DNA of 64,000 bases from Vogesella urethralis (GTDB lineage: Bacteria > Pseudomonadota > Gammaproteobacteria > Burkholderiales > Chromobacteriaceae). The stretch is taken from assembly GCF_007644045.2 (NCBI RefSeq), contig NZ_VMDW02000075.1:1-64000 (forward strand), in the 5' to 3' direction. The notes below the pieces were generated by a model. That model ran no database searches and was not told the DNA's origin. It saw nothing but the letters and a program-made list of their open reading frames with translations. Positions 34,002-43,651 of this stretch are shown here, piece by piece. A program made the position numbers and the translations under genes. How positions within the stretch are numbered: the stretch's first letter is position 1; each line of letters starts with the position of its first letter.

Positions 34002-34658
34002 ATGGCTTTCCGACTCTTTTCGCGCCGCGCCTCTGCTGCGGCCAACCCTGCTGGCGGCATCGCGCTGCGCACCCTGTTGCAATGGCACTGGATCAGTTCG
34101 GCTGTCTGTCTGGGCGGCATGCTGCTGTTTGCCATTACCGGCTTCACGCTGAACCACGCCAGCCAGATCGAAGCCAAGCCTGCCATTCATAACCAGCAAT
34201 TCCCGCTGCCCAAGGCGCAGGCCGAGCGTCTGCAACTGCTGGCCGAAGCCGAGGCGCCGCCGCCGGTATTGCCGCAGGAAACCCGCACCTGGCTGGCTGG
34301 CCTGTGCCGCTGCCAGGTGGACGAGGCGGTGCCGGAGTGGTCTGCCGACGAGGTTTACCTGCCGATGCCGCGCCCCGGTGGCGACGCCTGGCTGCGCGTC
34401 AGCCTGGCCGACCAGGTAGTGGAATACGAAGTCACCGACCGCGGCTGGCTGGCCTATTTCAACGACCTGCACAAAGGCCGCCACACCGGCGACGCCTGGC
34501 GCTGGTTCATCGACGCCATTGCCATTGGCAGCGTGGTGTTCTGCGTTACCGGTTTGCTGATCCTGCAAAAGCACGCCGGCAACCGTCCGTCTACCTGGCC
34601 GCTGTTCGGCCTGGGCCTGTTGCTGCCTGTCCTGATTGCCTTACTGACCATCCATTAA
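34002..34658 (+). CDS. PepSY-associated transmembrane protein
   Basis: This 218-residue protein has an N-terminal helix with the family motif (HWISSAVCLGGMLLFAITGFTLNH), a periplasmic PepSY-like region of about 110 residues, the conserved loop LHKGRHTGDAWRWFIDA, and two C-terminal helices. Such proteins, including FpvG in Pseudomonas, act as inner-membrane partners in reductive release of iron from siderophores. It is encoded with an exporter, an ApbE flavinyltransferase and a membrane flavoreductase, and a Fur-like box lies upstream, which supports the same role here. The ATG at 34002 gives a basic cytoplasmic N-terminus; an extended upstream reading is unlikely. Confidence 0.82.
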   Translation: MAFRLFSRRASAAANPAGGIALRTLLQWHWISSAVCLGGMLLFAITGFTLNHASQIEAKPAIHNQQFPLPKAQAERLQLLAEAEAPPPVLPQETRTWLAGLCRCQVDEAVPEWSADEVYLPMPRPGGDAWLRVSLADQVVEYEVTDRGWLAYFNDLHKGRHTGDAWRWFIDAIAIGSVVFCVTGLLILQKHAGNRPSTWPLFGLGLLLPVLIALLTIH

Positions 34659-34664
34659 GCCGAC

Positions 34665-36449
34665 ATGAACCCGACTTCCGCTTCCCCCCGTCGCCGCAGC
34701 GGCAAGCGCATTGCGCTGGCCGGCGGTATTGTTGCCGCCTTGGCGGCTGCCGGCTGGTATGGCTGGCAGCACTACCACGCCCAGGACGATGCGCTGTCCC
34801 GTTACCTGATCGCCACCGTACAGCCGGGCGACATCGAAGACCTGGTCACCGCCACCGGTAGCCTGCAACCCAGCGACTACGTTGACGTCGGCGCCCAGGT
34901 GTCCGGGCAGCTGGAAAAGATCTACGCCGAAGTCGGCTCGGTAGTGAAGAAGGGCGACCTGCTGGCCGAGATCGACTCCACCGTCTACCGTGCCACGGTT
35001 GACGCCCGCCGGGCGGCGCTGAAAAACCTGCAGGCAACGCTGGTGGCCCGCGAGTCCGACCTGCAGCTGGCCGAGCAGCAACTGCAGCGCCAGCAGAACC
35101 TGGCCCGTGACAGCGCCACCAGCGACGACAGCCTGCAGCAGGCGCAAGCCAGCCTGCGTAGCGCCCGCGCCCAGGTGGCGTCGGTGCAGGCGCAGATCGA
35201 GCAGGCCGAGTCCACGTTGCGTGTTGACGAAACCAGCCTCAAGTATTCGCAGATCCTGGCGCCGATGGACGGCGTGGTGGTGTCGATCTCGCTGAAGCAG
35301 GGCCAGACCATCAACGCCAGCCAGTCGTCGCCCACGCTGCTGCGCATTGCCGACCTGTCCACCATGACGGTGCAGACCCAGGTGTCCGAGGCCGACGTTA
35401 CCCGCCTGCGCCCCGGCATGCCGGTTTACTTCACCACGCTGGGCAGCCGCAACCGCCGTTACCAGGGCGAGCTGCGCAAGGTAGAGCCCACCCCCACGGT
35501 GAACAACAACGTAGTGCTGTACAACGCGCTGTTCGACGTGAAGAACCAGCAGCGCAACCTGCTGCCGCAGATGACGGCGCAGGTGTTCTTTGTGGCAGCC
35601 GAAGCGCACGATACGCTGGTAGTGCCGGCCGGCGCGGTGAAACTGGCGCGCATGGCACCGGGCAGCCGTCGCGGCCAACAGGAAGCGTCCGGCCCGGCCG
35701 GCGAGCTGCCGCGTGGCGACGCCAGTGCCGGCCACGGCCAGTCGCCGCAGGCTGGCGCCACGGGGCCGGGCAAAGAGGGCAAGGACGGCAAAGCGGCGGC
35801 TGCGGCCAACCAGCAAGAAACCAAGCGCCAGGCGCCGCCGGCCAATGCTGCGATGGGCGCAGGCAGAATGCCGCCACCACCCGCCGGCGAACGCCCGGCC
35901 GGCTTTGGCGGCGCGCCGCTGTCCGACGCCGAGCGCGAAGCGCGGCGCAAACAGTTTGAAAGCATGATGCCGGAGCAGCGTGAAGCGTGGCGTGCCCGTC
36001 GCGCCGAGCAGCGCCAGGCGCAGGGCGAGGGCGACATGCCGCCGGCCGGCGCACGTGGCGGCGCCACGCAGCAAGCCGCTGCGGCCAACCCGGGAAAAAC
36101 GGACAAAGCCGGCAAGGCGGCGGCCAACCCTGCTGCCGACACTGCCCGCGTCAAGCCACGCGCGTTGCCGGTGTGGAGCGGCGTCGGCAGTGGCGGCCGC
36201 CAGCAGCGCGTGCGCGAAGGCACCGTGCGCGTGGTGTTGCCGGACAACAGCATCGTGGAGCGCAAGGTAACGGTGGGCATTACCGACCGTGTCAGCTACC
36301 AGGTGCTGGGCGGCCTGAAGCCGGGTGAGCGCGTGATCGTGGGCGAGAAGGCGCAAGACAAGGAGGCGGCACGCAAGAGCAGCAACCGTAACGCCGAGAT
36401 GGGCCCGCCGCCGGGGATGGGCGCACCGGGCATGGGGGCCGGTCGATGA
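34665..36449 (+). CDS. MacA/PvdR-like periplasmic adaptor with a large low-complexity insertion
   Basis: This membrane-fusion protein of 594 residues has an N-terminal helix, a lipoyl domain ([26 protein letters not shown]), an alpha-hairpin (residues about 105-195), the second lipoyl half ([20 protein letters not shown]), the barrel domain ([20 protein letters not shown]) and the MacA-type membrane-proximal region. MacA proteins are usually about 370-400 residues. The extra length is a region at about residues 330-500, very rich in Ala, Gly, Pro, Gln and Arg, inserted before the last domain ([17 protein letters not shown]). It includes a charged helix ([25 protein letters not shown]). With the next two genes it should form a tripartite pump. 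Confidence 0.87.
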   Translation: MNPTSASPRRRSGKRIALAGGIVAALAAAGWYGWQHYHAQDDALSRYLIATVQPGDIEDLVTATGSLQPSDYVDVGAQVSGQLEKIYAEVGSVVKKGDLLAEIDSTVYRATVDARRAALKNLQATLVARESDLQLAEQQLQRQQNLARDSATSDDSLQQAQASLRSARAQVASVQAQIEQAESTLRVDETSLKYSQILAPMDGVVVSISLKQGQTINASQSSPTLLRIADLSTMTVQTQVSEADVTRLRPGMPVYFTTLGSRNRRYQGELRKVEPTPTVNNNVVLYNALFDVKNQQRNLLPQMTAQVFFVAAEAHDTLVVPAGAVKLARMAPGSRRGQQEASGPAGELPRGDASAGHGQSPQAGATGPGKEGKDGKAAAAANQQETKRQAPPANAAMGAGRMPPPPAGERPAGFGGAPLSDAEREARRKQFESMMPEQREAWRARRAEQRQAQGEGDMPPAGARGGATQQAAAANPGKTDKAGKAAANPAADTARVKPRALPVWSGVGSGGRQQRVREGTVRVVLPDNSIVERKVTVGITDRVSYQVLGGLKPGERVIVGEKAQDKEAARKSSNRNAEMGPPPGMGAPGMGAGR

Positions 36450-38389
36450 GCCAGCAGCCAGCCGTACCGCTGATCCAGCTGTCGGCGGTCACCAAATCCT
36501 ACCGCCAGGGCGAGCTGGAAAGTACCGTGCTGCACGGCATCGACCTCGCCATCCACGAAGGGGAGTTTGTCGCCATCGTCGGCGCGTCGGGTTCCGGCAA
36601 GTCCACGCTGATGAACATCCTGGGCTGCCTGGACCGCCCCGGCAGCGGCCGCTACTTGTTTCGCGGCCAGGACGTCAGCGGCCTTAACCGTGACGAACTG
36701 GCGCGCTTGCGGCGCGAAGAGTTCGGCTTTGTGTTCCAGAGCTACCACCTGATCGCCGCCGGCACGGCGGTGGAAAACGTGGAGATGCCGGCCATGTACG
36801 CCGGCGTGCCGCACGCCGAGCGCCGCGCCCGCGCCGTGCAGCTGCTGCGCGAGCTGGGGCTGGAAGAGCGCTTGTACCACCGCCCCAGCCAGCTGTCCGG
36901 CGGCCAGCAGCAGCGGGTGTCGATTGCGCGCGCGCTGATGAACGGCGGCCGCATCATCCTGGCCGACGAACCCACCGGCGCGCTGGACAGCAAGAGCGGC
37001 GCCGACGTGATGCGCTTGCTGAAAGACCTGTCGCAGCGCGGCCATACCGTGATCCTGATCACCCACGCCGCCGAGGTGGCCGCCCACGCCAGCCGCGTCA
37101 TCGAAATCCGCGACGGCCATATCCTCAGCGATAGCGGCCGTCACGGCGAGCTGGCGGCCAACTACCAGCCGCCGCTGGTGCACCGCGCCTTCAGCACGCT
37201 GGCCGATCTGGCCGAAACCGTGCGCCTGGCGCTGCGCTCGCTGCGCGGCAACCTGTTCCGCGCCGTGCTGACGCTGCTGGGCATCGTCATCGGCGTGGGC
37301 TCGGTGATCGCCATGATGGCCATCGGCGACGGCGCCAAGCAGCGCGTGGTGGACAATATCAGCGCCATGGGCAGCAACTTGCTGCTGGTGCGCCCCGGCG
37401 GCAGCAACCAGCGCGGTTTCAGCCCGTCCACGCTGGTGCTGGAAGACGTGGCCGCCATCAACAAGCAGGTAGACAACGTGCTGGCAGCGGTGCCGGAGCA
37501 ACAAACCAGCGTCACGCTGCGTGCCGGTGAAAACGACGTCAGCACCACGCTGATCGCCACCTCGGCCAGCTACCCGCTGGCGCGCAACTGGCCGCTGTCC
37601 AGCGGTACCTTCTTTACCGAAGAAGACGACGACAGCTACGCCGGCGTGGCGGTGCTGGGCAAGACCGCGGCGGAAAACCTGTTCCCCGGCAACCCCAGCC
37701 CGCTGGGCGAGTTCGTGATGGCCAATAACGTGATGCTGCAGGTGGTGGGCATCATGAGCCGCAAGGGCGCCTCGCCCAGCGGCACCGACCAGGACGACGT
37801 GATCATCGTGCCGTACGCCACCAACAACCTGCGCATCTCGGGCGCGCGCAGCCTGCGCAACGTCAACGTGGCGGTGAAGGATGTGGCACGTATCGATGAA
37901 ACCCAGGCCGCCGTGGAGCAGCTGCTGGCCGAGCGCCACGGCAAGGTGGATTTCCAGATCCGCAACATGGCGTCCATCATCGCCACCACCGAGGAAACGC
38001 AAAACACCATGACGCTGCTGCTGGGCGCCATTGCGGCCATCTCGCTGCTGGTGGGCGGCATCGGCGTGATGAACATCATGCTGGTGTCGGTGACCGAGCG
38101 TACCCGCGAAATCGGCATCCGCATGGCTACCGGCGCCCGCGAGCGCAATATCCTGCAGCAGTTTTTGATCGAGGCGCTGGTGGTGTCGGCCATTGGCGGC
38201 GCCATCGGTGTGGTGGCCGGCCTGGGCACGGCCTGGCTGATCGCTGCGTTCGATACCCCGGTCAAGATCACCGTCATGCCCATTGTGCTGGCCTTTGGCT
38301 GCGCGTTTTCCACCGGCCTGCTGTTCGGCTACCTGCCGGCGCGCAAGGCTGCCCAGATGGACCCGGTGGCGGCACTGGCGTCGGATTAG
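36446..38389 (+). CDS. MacB/PvdT-like ABC efflux ATPase-permease
   Basis: This 647-residue protein combines an N-terminal ABC ATPase (Walker [10 protein letters not shown], signature [15 protein letters not shown], Walker [12 protein letters not shown]) and a C-terminal MacB permease with four helices and a large periplasmic domain ([67 protein letters not shown]). It starts at an ATGA overlap with the adaptor gene. MacAB-type pumps use ATP hydrolysis to push periplasmic substrates through an outer-membrane channel, and PvdRT exports pyoverdine. The iron-gene surroundings favour a siderophore or related metabolite, but that is inferred. Confidence 0.93.
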   Translation: MSQQPAVPLIQLSAVTKSYRQGELESTVLHGIDLAIHEGEFVAIVGASGSGKSTLMNILGCLDRPGSGRYLFRGQDVSGLNRDELARLRREEFGFVFQSYHLIAAGTAVENVEMPAMYAGVPHAERRARAVQLLRELGLEERLYHRPSQLSGGQQQRVSIARALMNGGRIILADEPTGALDSKSGADVMRLLKDLSQRGHTVILITHAAEVAAHASRVIEIRDGHILSDSGRHGELAANYQPPLVHRAFSTLADLAETVRLALRSLRGNLFRAVLTLLGIVIGVGSVIAMMAIGDGAKQRVVDNISAMGSNLLLVRPGGSNQRGFSPSTLVLEDVAAINKQVDNVLAAVPEQQTSVTLRAGENDVSTTLIATSASYPLARNWPLSSGTFFTEEDDDSYAGVAVLGKTAAENLFPGNPSPLGEFVMANNVMLQVVGIMSRKGASPSGTDQDDVIIVPYATNNLRISGARSLRNVNVAVKDVARIDETQAAVEQLLAERHGKVDFQIRNMASIIATTEETQNTMTLLLGAIAAISLLVGGIGVMNIMLVSVTERTREIGIRMATGARERNILQQFLIEALVVSAIGGAIGVVAGLGTAWLIAAFDTPVKITVMPIVLAFGCAFSTGLLFGYLPARKAAQMDPVAALASD

Positions 38390-38401
38390 GAGTCAAGCAT
38401 C

Positions 38402-39787
38402 ATGCGTTATCAAGCTTTTACCCTGTCGCTGCTGGCGGCCACGCTGGCCGGTTGCGCACAGACCACGCCGCCGCAAGACACTGCGCTGGCACTGCCCGAC
38501 GCCTGGCAGACGCCGGCGGGCGCCCGTGGCAACGCCAGCGTGCTGGATGACCGCTGGTGGCAGCTGTTCGGCTCGGCCGAGCTGAACCGGCTGGTAGAGC
38601 AGGCGCTGCAAGGGAGCCCGGACCTGGCGCAGGCCGTCGCCCGCGTGCAGCAGGCGCAAGCCAGCGCCGACAGCGCGGCGGCCAGCCTGTTTCCGTCGGT
38701 CAGCCTGAGCGGCAGCAGCAGCCAGCGTGAAACCGAAACGGCCGCTGGCGCCCGCAGTAGCAGCAAGAGCAGCAGCCTGTCGGCCGGCCTTAGCTACGAA
38801 GTGGACCTGTGGGGCAAGGTGGCCGCCAGCCAGCGCGCGGCGGCGGCCAACCTGCAGGGCAGCCGCTACGACCTGGCCACCGCACGCCAGACTCTGGTGG
38901 TGGCGGTGGTCAACGCCTACTGCCAGCTGCAGGCGGTGCGCGAGCGGCTGGCGCTGGCGCAGGCCAATCTGCGCGACAGCCGCCAGTTGCTGGACATCAG
39001 CGAAGCGCGTTTGCGCCACGGCGCCGCCACCGAGCTGGACGTCAGCCAGGTACGCAGCAGTTGGCTCACGCAGCAGGCCACGGTGCTGAGCCTGCAAAAC
39101 CAGCAGCAGCCGCTGTTGAACACGCTGGCCATTCTGGCCGGCCAGCTGCCGCAGGGCTTCAGTGTGGCCAGCGAGCCGTTGCTGGAGCTGAGGGTGCCGG
39201 ACGTGCCGGCCGGCCTGCCGTCCGAGGTGTTGCGCCGCCGGCCCGATATCGCAAAAGCAGAAAGCGAGCTGGAAGCTGCGGCGGCCAACCTGGACGCCGC
39301 CCGCGCCGCGCTGTACCCCAGCCTGCAGCTGTCCGGTAGCGCCGGGCTGGCCTCTAGCGCCTTGCTGTCACTGTCCGGCGCGACGCAAACCCTGAGCCTG
39401 GGCGCCAGCCTGGCGCAAACGCTGTTTGACGGCGGCAAGCTGCGCGCGCAAGTGGCCAGCAGCCAGGTCGCCCGCCAGCAATTGCTGTACGGCTACCGCA
39501 AGAGCACGCTGACCGCGCTGGGCGAGGTGGAAGACGCGCTGAACGCGGTGGCGCTGGCGCGACAACAGGAGCGCCTGCAACAGCAAAGCAGCCGCGAGGC
39601 CGAACGTACGCTACAGCTGACGCGCATTCGCCAGCAGCAGGGCCTGGTCGATATGGCGACCTTGCTGGCGGCGCAGAAGAGCCACGCCAGCAGCCGCGAC
39701 AGCCTGCTGCAGCAGCGGCTGGCACGCCAGCAAGCGGTGGTGACGCTGATCAAGGCGCTGGGCGGCGGCTGGCAGCCCGAGGCGTAG
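38402..39787 (+). CDS. Outer-membrane efflux lipoprotein (NodT/OpmQ family)
   Basis: This 461-residue TolC-like outer-membrane factor has a lipobox (LLAATLAGC), two OEP repeats, and the segments ELDVSQVRSSWLTQQATV and LRRRPDIAKAESELEAAAANLDAARAALYPSLQLSGSAG typical of the NodT family. It lies 12 bases after the macB-like gene and completes a PvdRT-OpmQ-like exporter. It is the second such lipoprotein in the window; the other serves the EmrAB-like pump. Confidence 0.92.
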   Translation: MRYQAFTLSLLAATLAGCAQTTPPQDTALALPDAWQTPAGARGNASVLDDRWWQLFGSAELNRLVEQALQGSPDLAQAVARVQQAQASADSAAASLFPSVSLSGSSSQRETETAAGARSSSKSSSLSAGLSYEVDLWGKVAASQRAAAANLQGSRYDLATARQTLVVAVVNAYCQLQAVRERLALAQANLRDSRQLLDISEARLRHGAATELDVSQVRSSWLTQQATVLSLQNQQQPLLNTLAILAGQLPQGFSVASEPLLELRVPDVPAGLPSEVLRRRPDIAKAESELEAAAANLDAARAALYPSLQLSGSAGLASSALLSLSGATQTLSLGASLAQTLFDGGKLRAQVASSQVARQQLLYGYRKSTLTALGEVEDALNAVALARQQERLQQQSSREAERTLQLTRIRQQQGLVDMATLLAAQKSHASSRDSLLQQRLARQQAVVTLIKALGGGWQPEA

Positions 39788-39879
39788 CTTGACCAGAGCG
39801 GCCACGCCGTATCGGCGTGGCGGCAGCAATAAGCAGTGATTGCATGCTTTTTGCATGAATGGTGTCGTGTTTTTATATA

Positions 39880-39894
39880 TGATAATAGTTCTCA
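39880..39894. promoter_or_regulatory. Fur-box-like site upstream of the DUF3857 gene
   Basis: TGATAATAGTTCTCA matches about 12 of 14 informative positions of the core Fur consensus TGATAATNATTATCA, in an AT-rich stretch that begins about 75 bases before the start codon. Confidence 0.65.
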
Positions 39895-39914
39895 AATGGA
39901 TTATTATTACGAAA

Positions 39915-41102
39915 ATGAACGCACCGCATCTGTTCCCGCTGGCCTTGTTGCTCAGCCTGCCGGCCATGGCCGAAGTCAACCTGGTGTACCACGTCGATCT
40001 GCAGCTACAGGTTGGCCGCAGTACGCAAGACATGACGCGCGACATCCTGCTGGAAGACGACAGCGACGTGGCACGCAACCGCGTCCGCCAGCTGGAGTAC
40101 CGGCCCGAAACGCAAACCGTCACCGTGCTGGAGGCCTACACCGTGCTGCCCGACGGCCGCCGCGTGCCGGTACCGGCCAGCGCGATGACTGACCAGCCGT
40201 ACAGCAAGGGGCAAGACAACCCTTACACGCAAAGCATGCGCAGCCTGGACATTGCCTTTCCGCAGGCGGCCAAGGGGGCGCGCGTGGTGTACCGCTTCCG
40301 TACCGATAGCCAGCGCTTACCGCTACAGGCAGCGCAGGGCGACTTCTACCCGGCCAGCGTCAAGAACCTGCGTTCGGTGCGCTTCAGCCTTGGCGCGCCG
40401 GCCAGCTCGGGCCTGAAGGTGGCGGCCAATGCCGACATCCGCGAGCAGGCGCCGGCCGATGGCCGCGTGCAATGGCAAGCGCAGTGGCAGTTAAACGGCG
40501 ACGGCGCGCAGCCGGTGCCGCACTTTGCCTACTCGGCCTACCGCGATTGGTCGGCCTTGGGTCAGGCCTACGCACAGCTGTGGCCGCTGCCGCAGCCGTC
40601 TGTTGCCGTCAAGGACAAGGCCGCGCAGCTGGTAGCCACCAGCGATGGCGAGCGTCTGAAAGAGATGCAGGCGCTGTACCGCTGGGTGGCCGAGCTGCCG
40701 GCCCCGTATCTGGCCTACAGCAGCCATGCGCTGCAGCCGCGTGCTGCCGAGCAGGTGCTGGCGCAGGGCTACGGCAATAGCCGCGACAAGGTGGCGCTGC
40801 TGCAGGCGCTGTTGGCCGCACGCGGTATCGACAGCTACCCGCAGCTGGCCCGGCGCCATCGCAGCGCGCTGCCACTGCTGCCCACCAGCCTGGCGTTTGA
40901 TTACGTACTGCTGCACGTGCCGGCGCAGGGCAGCATGCGGGCGCAGTGGCTGGACCCGGCCGAGCGTGTCAGCGCAACGGCGTTAACCATGCTGCCTGTT
41001 GTGCCAGACGTCACGCCGCTGCCGTTTGGCAGTTTCAGCCAGGCACTGATGGGCAGCCCGCAGTTGCCGCTGCGGGCACCGTACGACCCGCGGCCGCTGT
41101 AA
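39915..41102 (+). CDS. DUF3857/transglutaminase-like exported protein without the catalytic Cys and His
   Basis: This protein of about 395 residues has a signal peptide (FPLALLLSLPAMA) when started at ATG 39915; a longer reading adds 25 hydrophobic residues with no ribosome-binding support. The N-terminal half is a DUF3857-like beta domain (MTRDILLEDDSDVARNRVRQLEY). The C-terminal half is a transglutaminase-like fold, but where family enzymes have GxGDCKD this one has GYGNSRD, so the Cys is S289, and the expected His is Y330 (FDYVLLH). The Asp (WLDP) is kept. It is therefore probably a non-catalytic periplasmic protein. It is encoded after the exporter and before DUF2271/DUF4198, with a Fur-like box upstream. 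Confidence 0.78.
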   Translation: MNAPHLFPLALLLSLPAMAEVNLVYHVDLQLQVGRSTQDMTRDILLEDDSDVARNRVRQLEYRPETQTVTVLEAYTVLPDGRRVPVPASAMTDQPYSKGQDNPYTQSMRSLDIAFPQAAKGARVVYRFRTDSQRLPLQAAQGDFYPASVKNLRSVRFSLGAPASSGLKVAANADIREQAPADGRVQWQAQWQLNGDGAQPVPHFAYSAYRDWSALGQAYAQLWPLPQPSVAVKDKAAQLVATSDGERLKEMQALYRWVAELPAPYLAYSSHALQPRAAEQVLAQGYGNSRDKVALLQALLAARGIDSYPQLARRHRSALPLLPTSLAFDYVLLHVPAQGSMRAQWLDPAERVSATALTMLPVVPDVTPLPFGSFSQALMGSPQLPLRAPYDPRPL

Positions 41103-41162
41103 ACCGATTTTGCATTGCAGCCTGGCTGCACTTTATCCACCCCCCTCCTAGCGAGTTTGAGC

Positions 41163-41675
41163 ATGAAATACCGTTACCCCGTGGCGCTGGCGCTGGCGTC
41201 TGCTGCCGCACCAGGCATGGCGGCCAACCTGGCCGTGAAAGTAGAACTGCCGCAGCTGAACGTGGCCGAGTACCACCGCCCCTACCTGGCCATGTGGCTG
41301 GAAACCGCCGACCAGCAGTTCGCCGGCAACCTGTCGGTATGGTACGACCTGAAAAAGAAAGACAACGCCGGCACCAAGTGGCTGAACGACATGCGCCAGT
41401 GGTGGCGCAAGAGCGGCCGCGAGCTGACCCTGCCGGTAGACGGCGTGTCCAGCGCCACCCGTGCGCCGGGCGAGCACACGCTGGTGTTTGCCGACAACAA
41501 GACCGTGGTAGGCAAGCTGGCACCGGGTGCCTACCAGGTAGTGGTGGAAGTGGCGCGTGAAGCCGGTGGCCGCGAGCTGGTACGCGTGCCGCTGCAATGG
41601 CCGCCGAAGGGCGAGCAGCAGACCAGCGCCCAGGGTAAGGGCGAGCTGGGCAAGATCACCGTCATCGCCAGATAA
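41163..41675 (+). CDS. DUF2271 periplasmic protein
   Basis: This 170-residue exported protein has a signal peptide (VALALASAAAPGMA) and the DUF2271 core: EYHRPYLAMWLE, a WYDLKKKD segment, LNDMRQWWRKSG and a C-terminal beta region (YQVVVEVAREAGGRELVRVPLQWPP). The Trp-rich middle is characteristic of the family. Such proteins are found beside PepSY, DUF4198 and ApbE genes in iron-uptake operons, and a role as a periplasmic redox partner or flavin-carrying protein has been suggested by context only. It lies 15 bases before the DUF4198 gene. Confidence 0.82.
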   Translation: MKYRYPVALALASAAAPGMAANLAVKVELPQLNVAEYHRPYLAMWLETADQQFAGNLSVWYDLKKKDNAGTKWLNDMRQWWRKSGRELTLPVDGVSSATRAPGEHTLVFADNKTVVGKLAPGAYQVVVEVAREAGGRELVRVPLQWPPKGEQQTSAQGKGELGKITVIAR

Positions 41676-41690
41676 GCGGGAGCGCACACC

Positions 41691-42551
41691 ATGAACAAGA
41701 AACTGCTTGCCCTGGCCGCCATGGCCCTGGTCTCGCTGTCTGCCCAGGCCCACCGTGGCTGGCTGCTGCCGTCTGCTGGCGCCATCGAAGGCGACAAGCC
41801 GTGGGTAACCGTGGACGCCGCCGTGTCCGAAGCGCTGTTCGATTTCGAGCACCAGCCGCTGAAGCTGGATGGCCTCACCATCACCGGCCCGGACGGTGCT
41901 GCCGTCAACCCGCAAAACATTACCAGCAGCCGCTTCCGCAACAGCTTCGACATCGAGCTGAAGCAGCCGGGCAGCTACCGTGTTTCGCTGGTGAGCGAAG
42001 GCGCGATGGCCAGCTACAAACTGGGCAACGAAGTGAAGCGCGTGCGCGGTACACCGGCCACCATCGACCAGCAGATTCCGGCCGGGGCCACCGAGGTGAG
42101 CAAGTCGCTCAGCGTCAGCCGTATCGAAACCTTCGTGACCGCCGGTAAACCCACTGCCGGCGTGCAACAGCCAGTTGGCAAGGGGCTGGAGCTGCAAGCC
42201 GTCAGCCACCCGAACGAGCTGTTTGCCGGTGACAAAAGCACCTTCCGCCTGCTGATGGACGGCAAGCCGGTAGCCGGCATTCCGGTGAGCGTGGTACGTG
42301 GCGGCGTGCGTCACACCGGCCTGCTGGACGAGCAGGTGTACACCACCGACGCCAAGGGCGAGATCAAGGTGAGCTGGAAGCAGGGCGGCATGTACTGGGT
42401 GAATGCTAGTTGGCCCAAGCGCGAGGCTGCACCGCAAGGCGGCCAGCCGCCAGTAGCAGGCAAGCCGGGTCAGTCGGCACCGGCAGGCCAGCCGCCGGCG
42501 ATGCCGCCGTTCCGCGCCAGCTACACCGCCACGCTGGAAGTGCTGCCATAA
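41691..42551 (+). CDS. DUF4198 periplasmic protein
   Basis: This is a 286-residue exported protein with a signal peptide (LLALAAMALVSLSAQA) followed at once by HRGWLLPSAGAIEGDKPWVTVDAAVSE, the His-rich metal-type start typical of DUF4198. It has two beta-rich domains and a C-terminal Pro/Gln/Ala-rich stretch (GGQPPVAGKPGQSAPAGQPPAMPP). Family members are associated with nickel, cobalt or iron uptake, often next to TonB-dependent receptors. The adjacent DUF2271 and ApbE genes point to the iron-reduction module described for this region. Confidence 0.82.
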   Translation: MNKKLLALAAMALVSLSAQAHRGWLLPSAGAIEGDKPWVTVDAAVSEALFDFEHQPLKLDGLTITGPDGAAVNPQNITSSRFRNSFDIELKQPGSYRVSLVSEGAMASYKLGNEVKRVRGTPATIDQQIPAGATEVSKSLSVSRIETFVTAGKPTAGVQQPVGKGLELQAVSHPNELFAGDKSTFRLLMDGKPVAGIPVSVVRGGVRHTGLLDEQVYTTDAKGEIKVSWKQGGMYWVNASWPKREAAPQGGQPPVAGKPGQSAPAGQPPAMPPFRASYTATLEVLP

Positions 42552-42637
42552 GCACGCCGGGCGGGTCGCATGACTCGCCTGTTTTGACACGGCAGGCCGC
42601 TGGCCTGCCGCTTGACGTTGAAAGACTGCACAAAAGC

Positions 42638-43651
42638 ATGACTGCCATCCTCATTCCCCGCCATATCGACCCGGCCTGTCCGCCGGCCAGCGCCAGCGTA
42701 GTGCGCTTTGCCGGCCACGCCATGGGCACCAGCTGGCAGGTGCTGGTGGCGATCGATGGCGAGATCCCCGATTTTCTGGCCGCCGGCCTGCAGCAGCAGC
42801 TGGACGGCGTGGTGGCCGAGATGAGCCACTGGGAAGCCGGCTCCGACCTGGGCCGCTTCAACCGTGCGCCGGCGGGCAACTGGCAGCCGCTGCCCGGCGC
42901 TTTTTTTGGCGTACTGCAGTACGCGTTGCAGGTGGCGGCTGCCAGCGACGGCGCCTACAACCCGGCCGCCGGTGCGCTGGTGAACCGCTGGGGCTTTGGC
43001 CCGGCACCGCGCTACGACGCCCCCGGCTTTGTACCGCCGTCGGCGGATGAGGCCCGCGCCTTGCTGGCGCAGTGCCGCTGGCAGGCGCTGCAGCTGGATG
43101 TGGCCACCCGCAGCGCGCTGCAGCCGGGTGGCGTACAGCTGGACCTGTCGTCGGTAGCCAAAGGCTTCAGTGTCGATCTGCTGGCGCGCTATCTGCGCCT
43201 GTACGGTTACCGCCACTTTCTGGTGGAAGTGGGCGGCGAGCTGCGCGGCGAGGGCATGAAGCCGGACGGCCAGCCGTGGTGGGTGGCGCTGGCGCTGCCG
43301 GACGACAGCCAAGGCGCAGGGTGGGCCGCGCCGCGGCTGGCGCTGCATGGCCTGTCGGTGGCTACCTCCGGCGACTACCTGAAAGTGTTCTGGCACAACG
43401 GGGAGCGCTGCGCGCACACGCTGGACCCGCGCAGCGGCCAGCCAGTGCGCGGCGTGGCCTCGGTGACGGTGATCCACCCCGAGTGCATGGCCGCCGACGC
43501 CTGGTCTACCGCGCTGACGGTGCTGGGCCCGCACGCCGGCATGGCGCTGGCCGAGCAGCAAGGGTTGGCCGCGGCCTTCCTGCTGCGCGACGGCGAGCAG
43601 CTACAGGCGCGCTACAGCCGCGCCTTTCTGGACATGATGGAAGAGCAATGA
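42638..43651 (+). CDS. apbE: ApbE-family FAD:protein FMN transferase
   Basis: This 337-residue flavinyltransferase has the motifs VRFAGHAMGTSW, LDLSSVAKGFSVD (nucleotide and Mg2+ binding), FLVEVGGELRGEG, ATSGDYLK and HTLDPRSGQP. The enzyme attaches FMN to a Ser/Thr of a target protein. It lacks a signal peptide and lipobox, so unlike typical ApbE it appears cytoplasmic as annotated. The N-terminal start at 42638 has only a weak ribosome-binding site, and a start further upstream is not excluded. Its target may be a neighbouring membrane or periplasmic protein of this operon. Its stop overlaps the next start by 4 bases. Confidence 0.88.
   Translation: MTAILIPRHIDPACPPASASVVRFAGHAMGTSWQVLVAIDGEIPDFLAAGLQQQLDGVVAEMSHWEAGSDLGRFNRAPAGNWQPLPGAFFGVLQYALQVAAASDGAYNPAAGALVNRWGFGPAPRYDAPGFVPPSADEARALLAQCRWQALQLDVATRSALQPGGVQLDLSSVAKGFSVDLLARYLRLYGYRHFLVEVGGELRGEGMKPDGQPWWVALALPDDSQGAGWAAPRLALHGLSVATSGDYLKVFWHNGERCAHTLDPRSGQPVRGVASVTVIHPECMAADAWSTALTVLGPHAGMALAEQQGLAAAFLLRDGEQLQARYSRAFLDMMEEQ

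Noticed and set aside
42410-42637. N-terminal extension of ApbE by 76 residues
   Set aside because: It overlaps the DUF4198 gene and has a low-complexity Arg/Ala/Pro composition with no lipobox or signal peptide.
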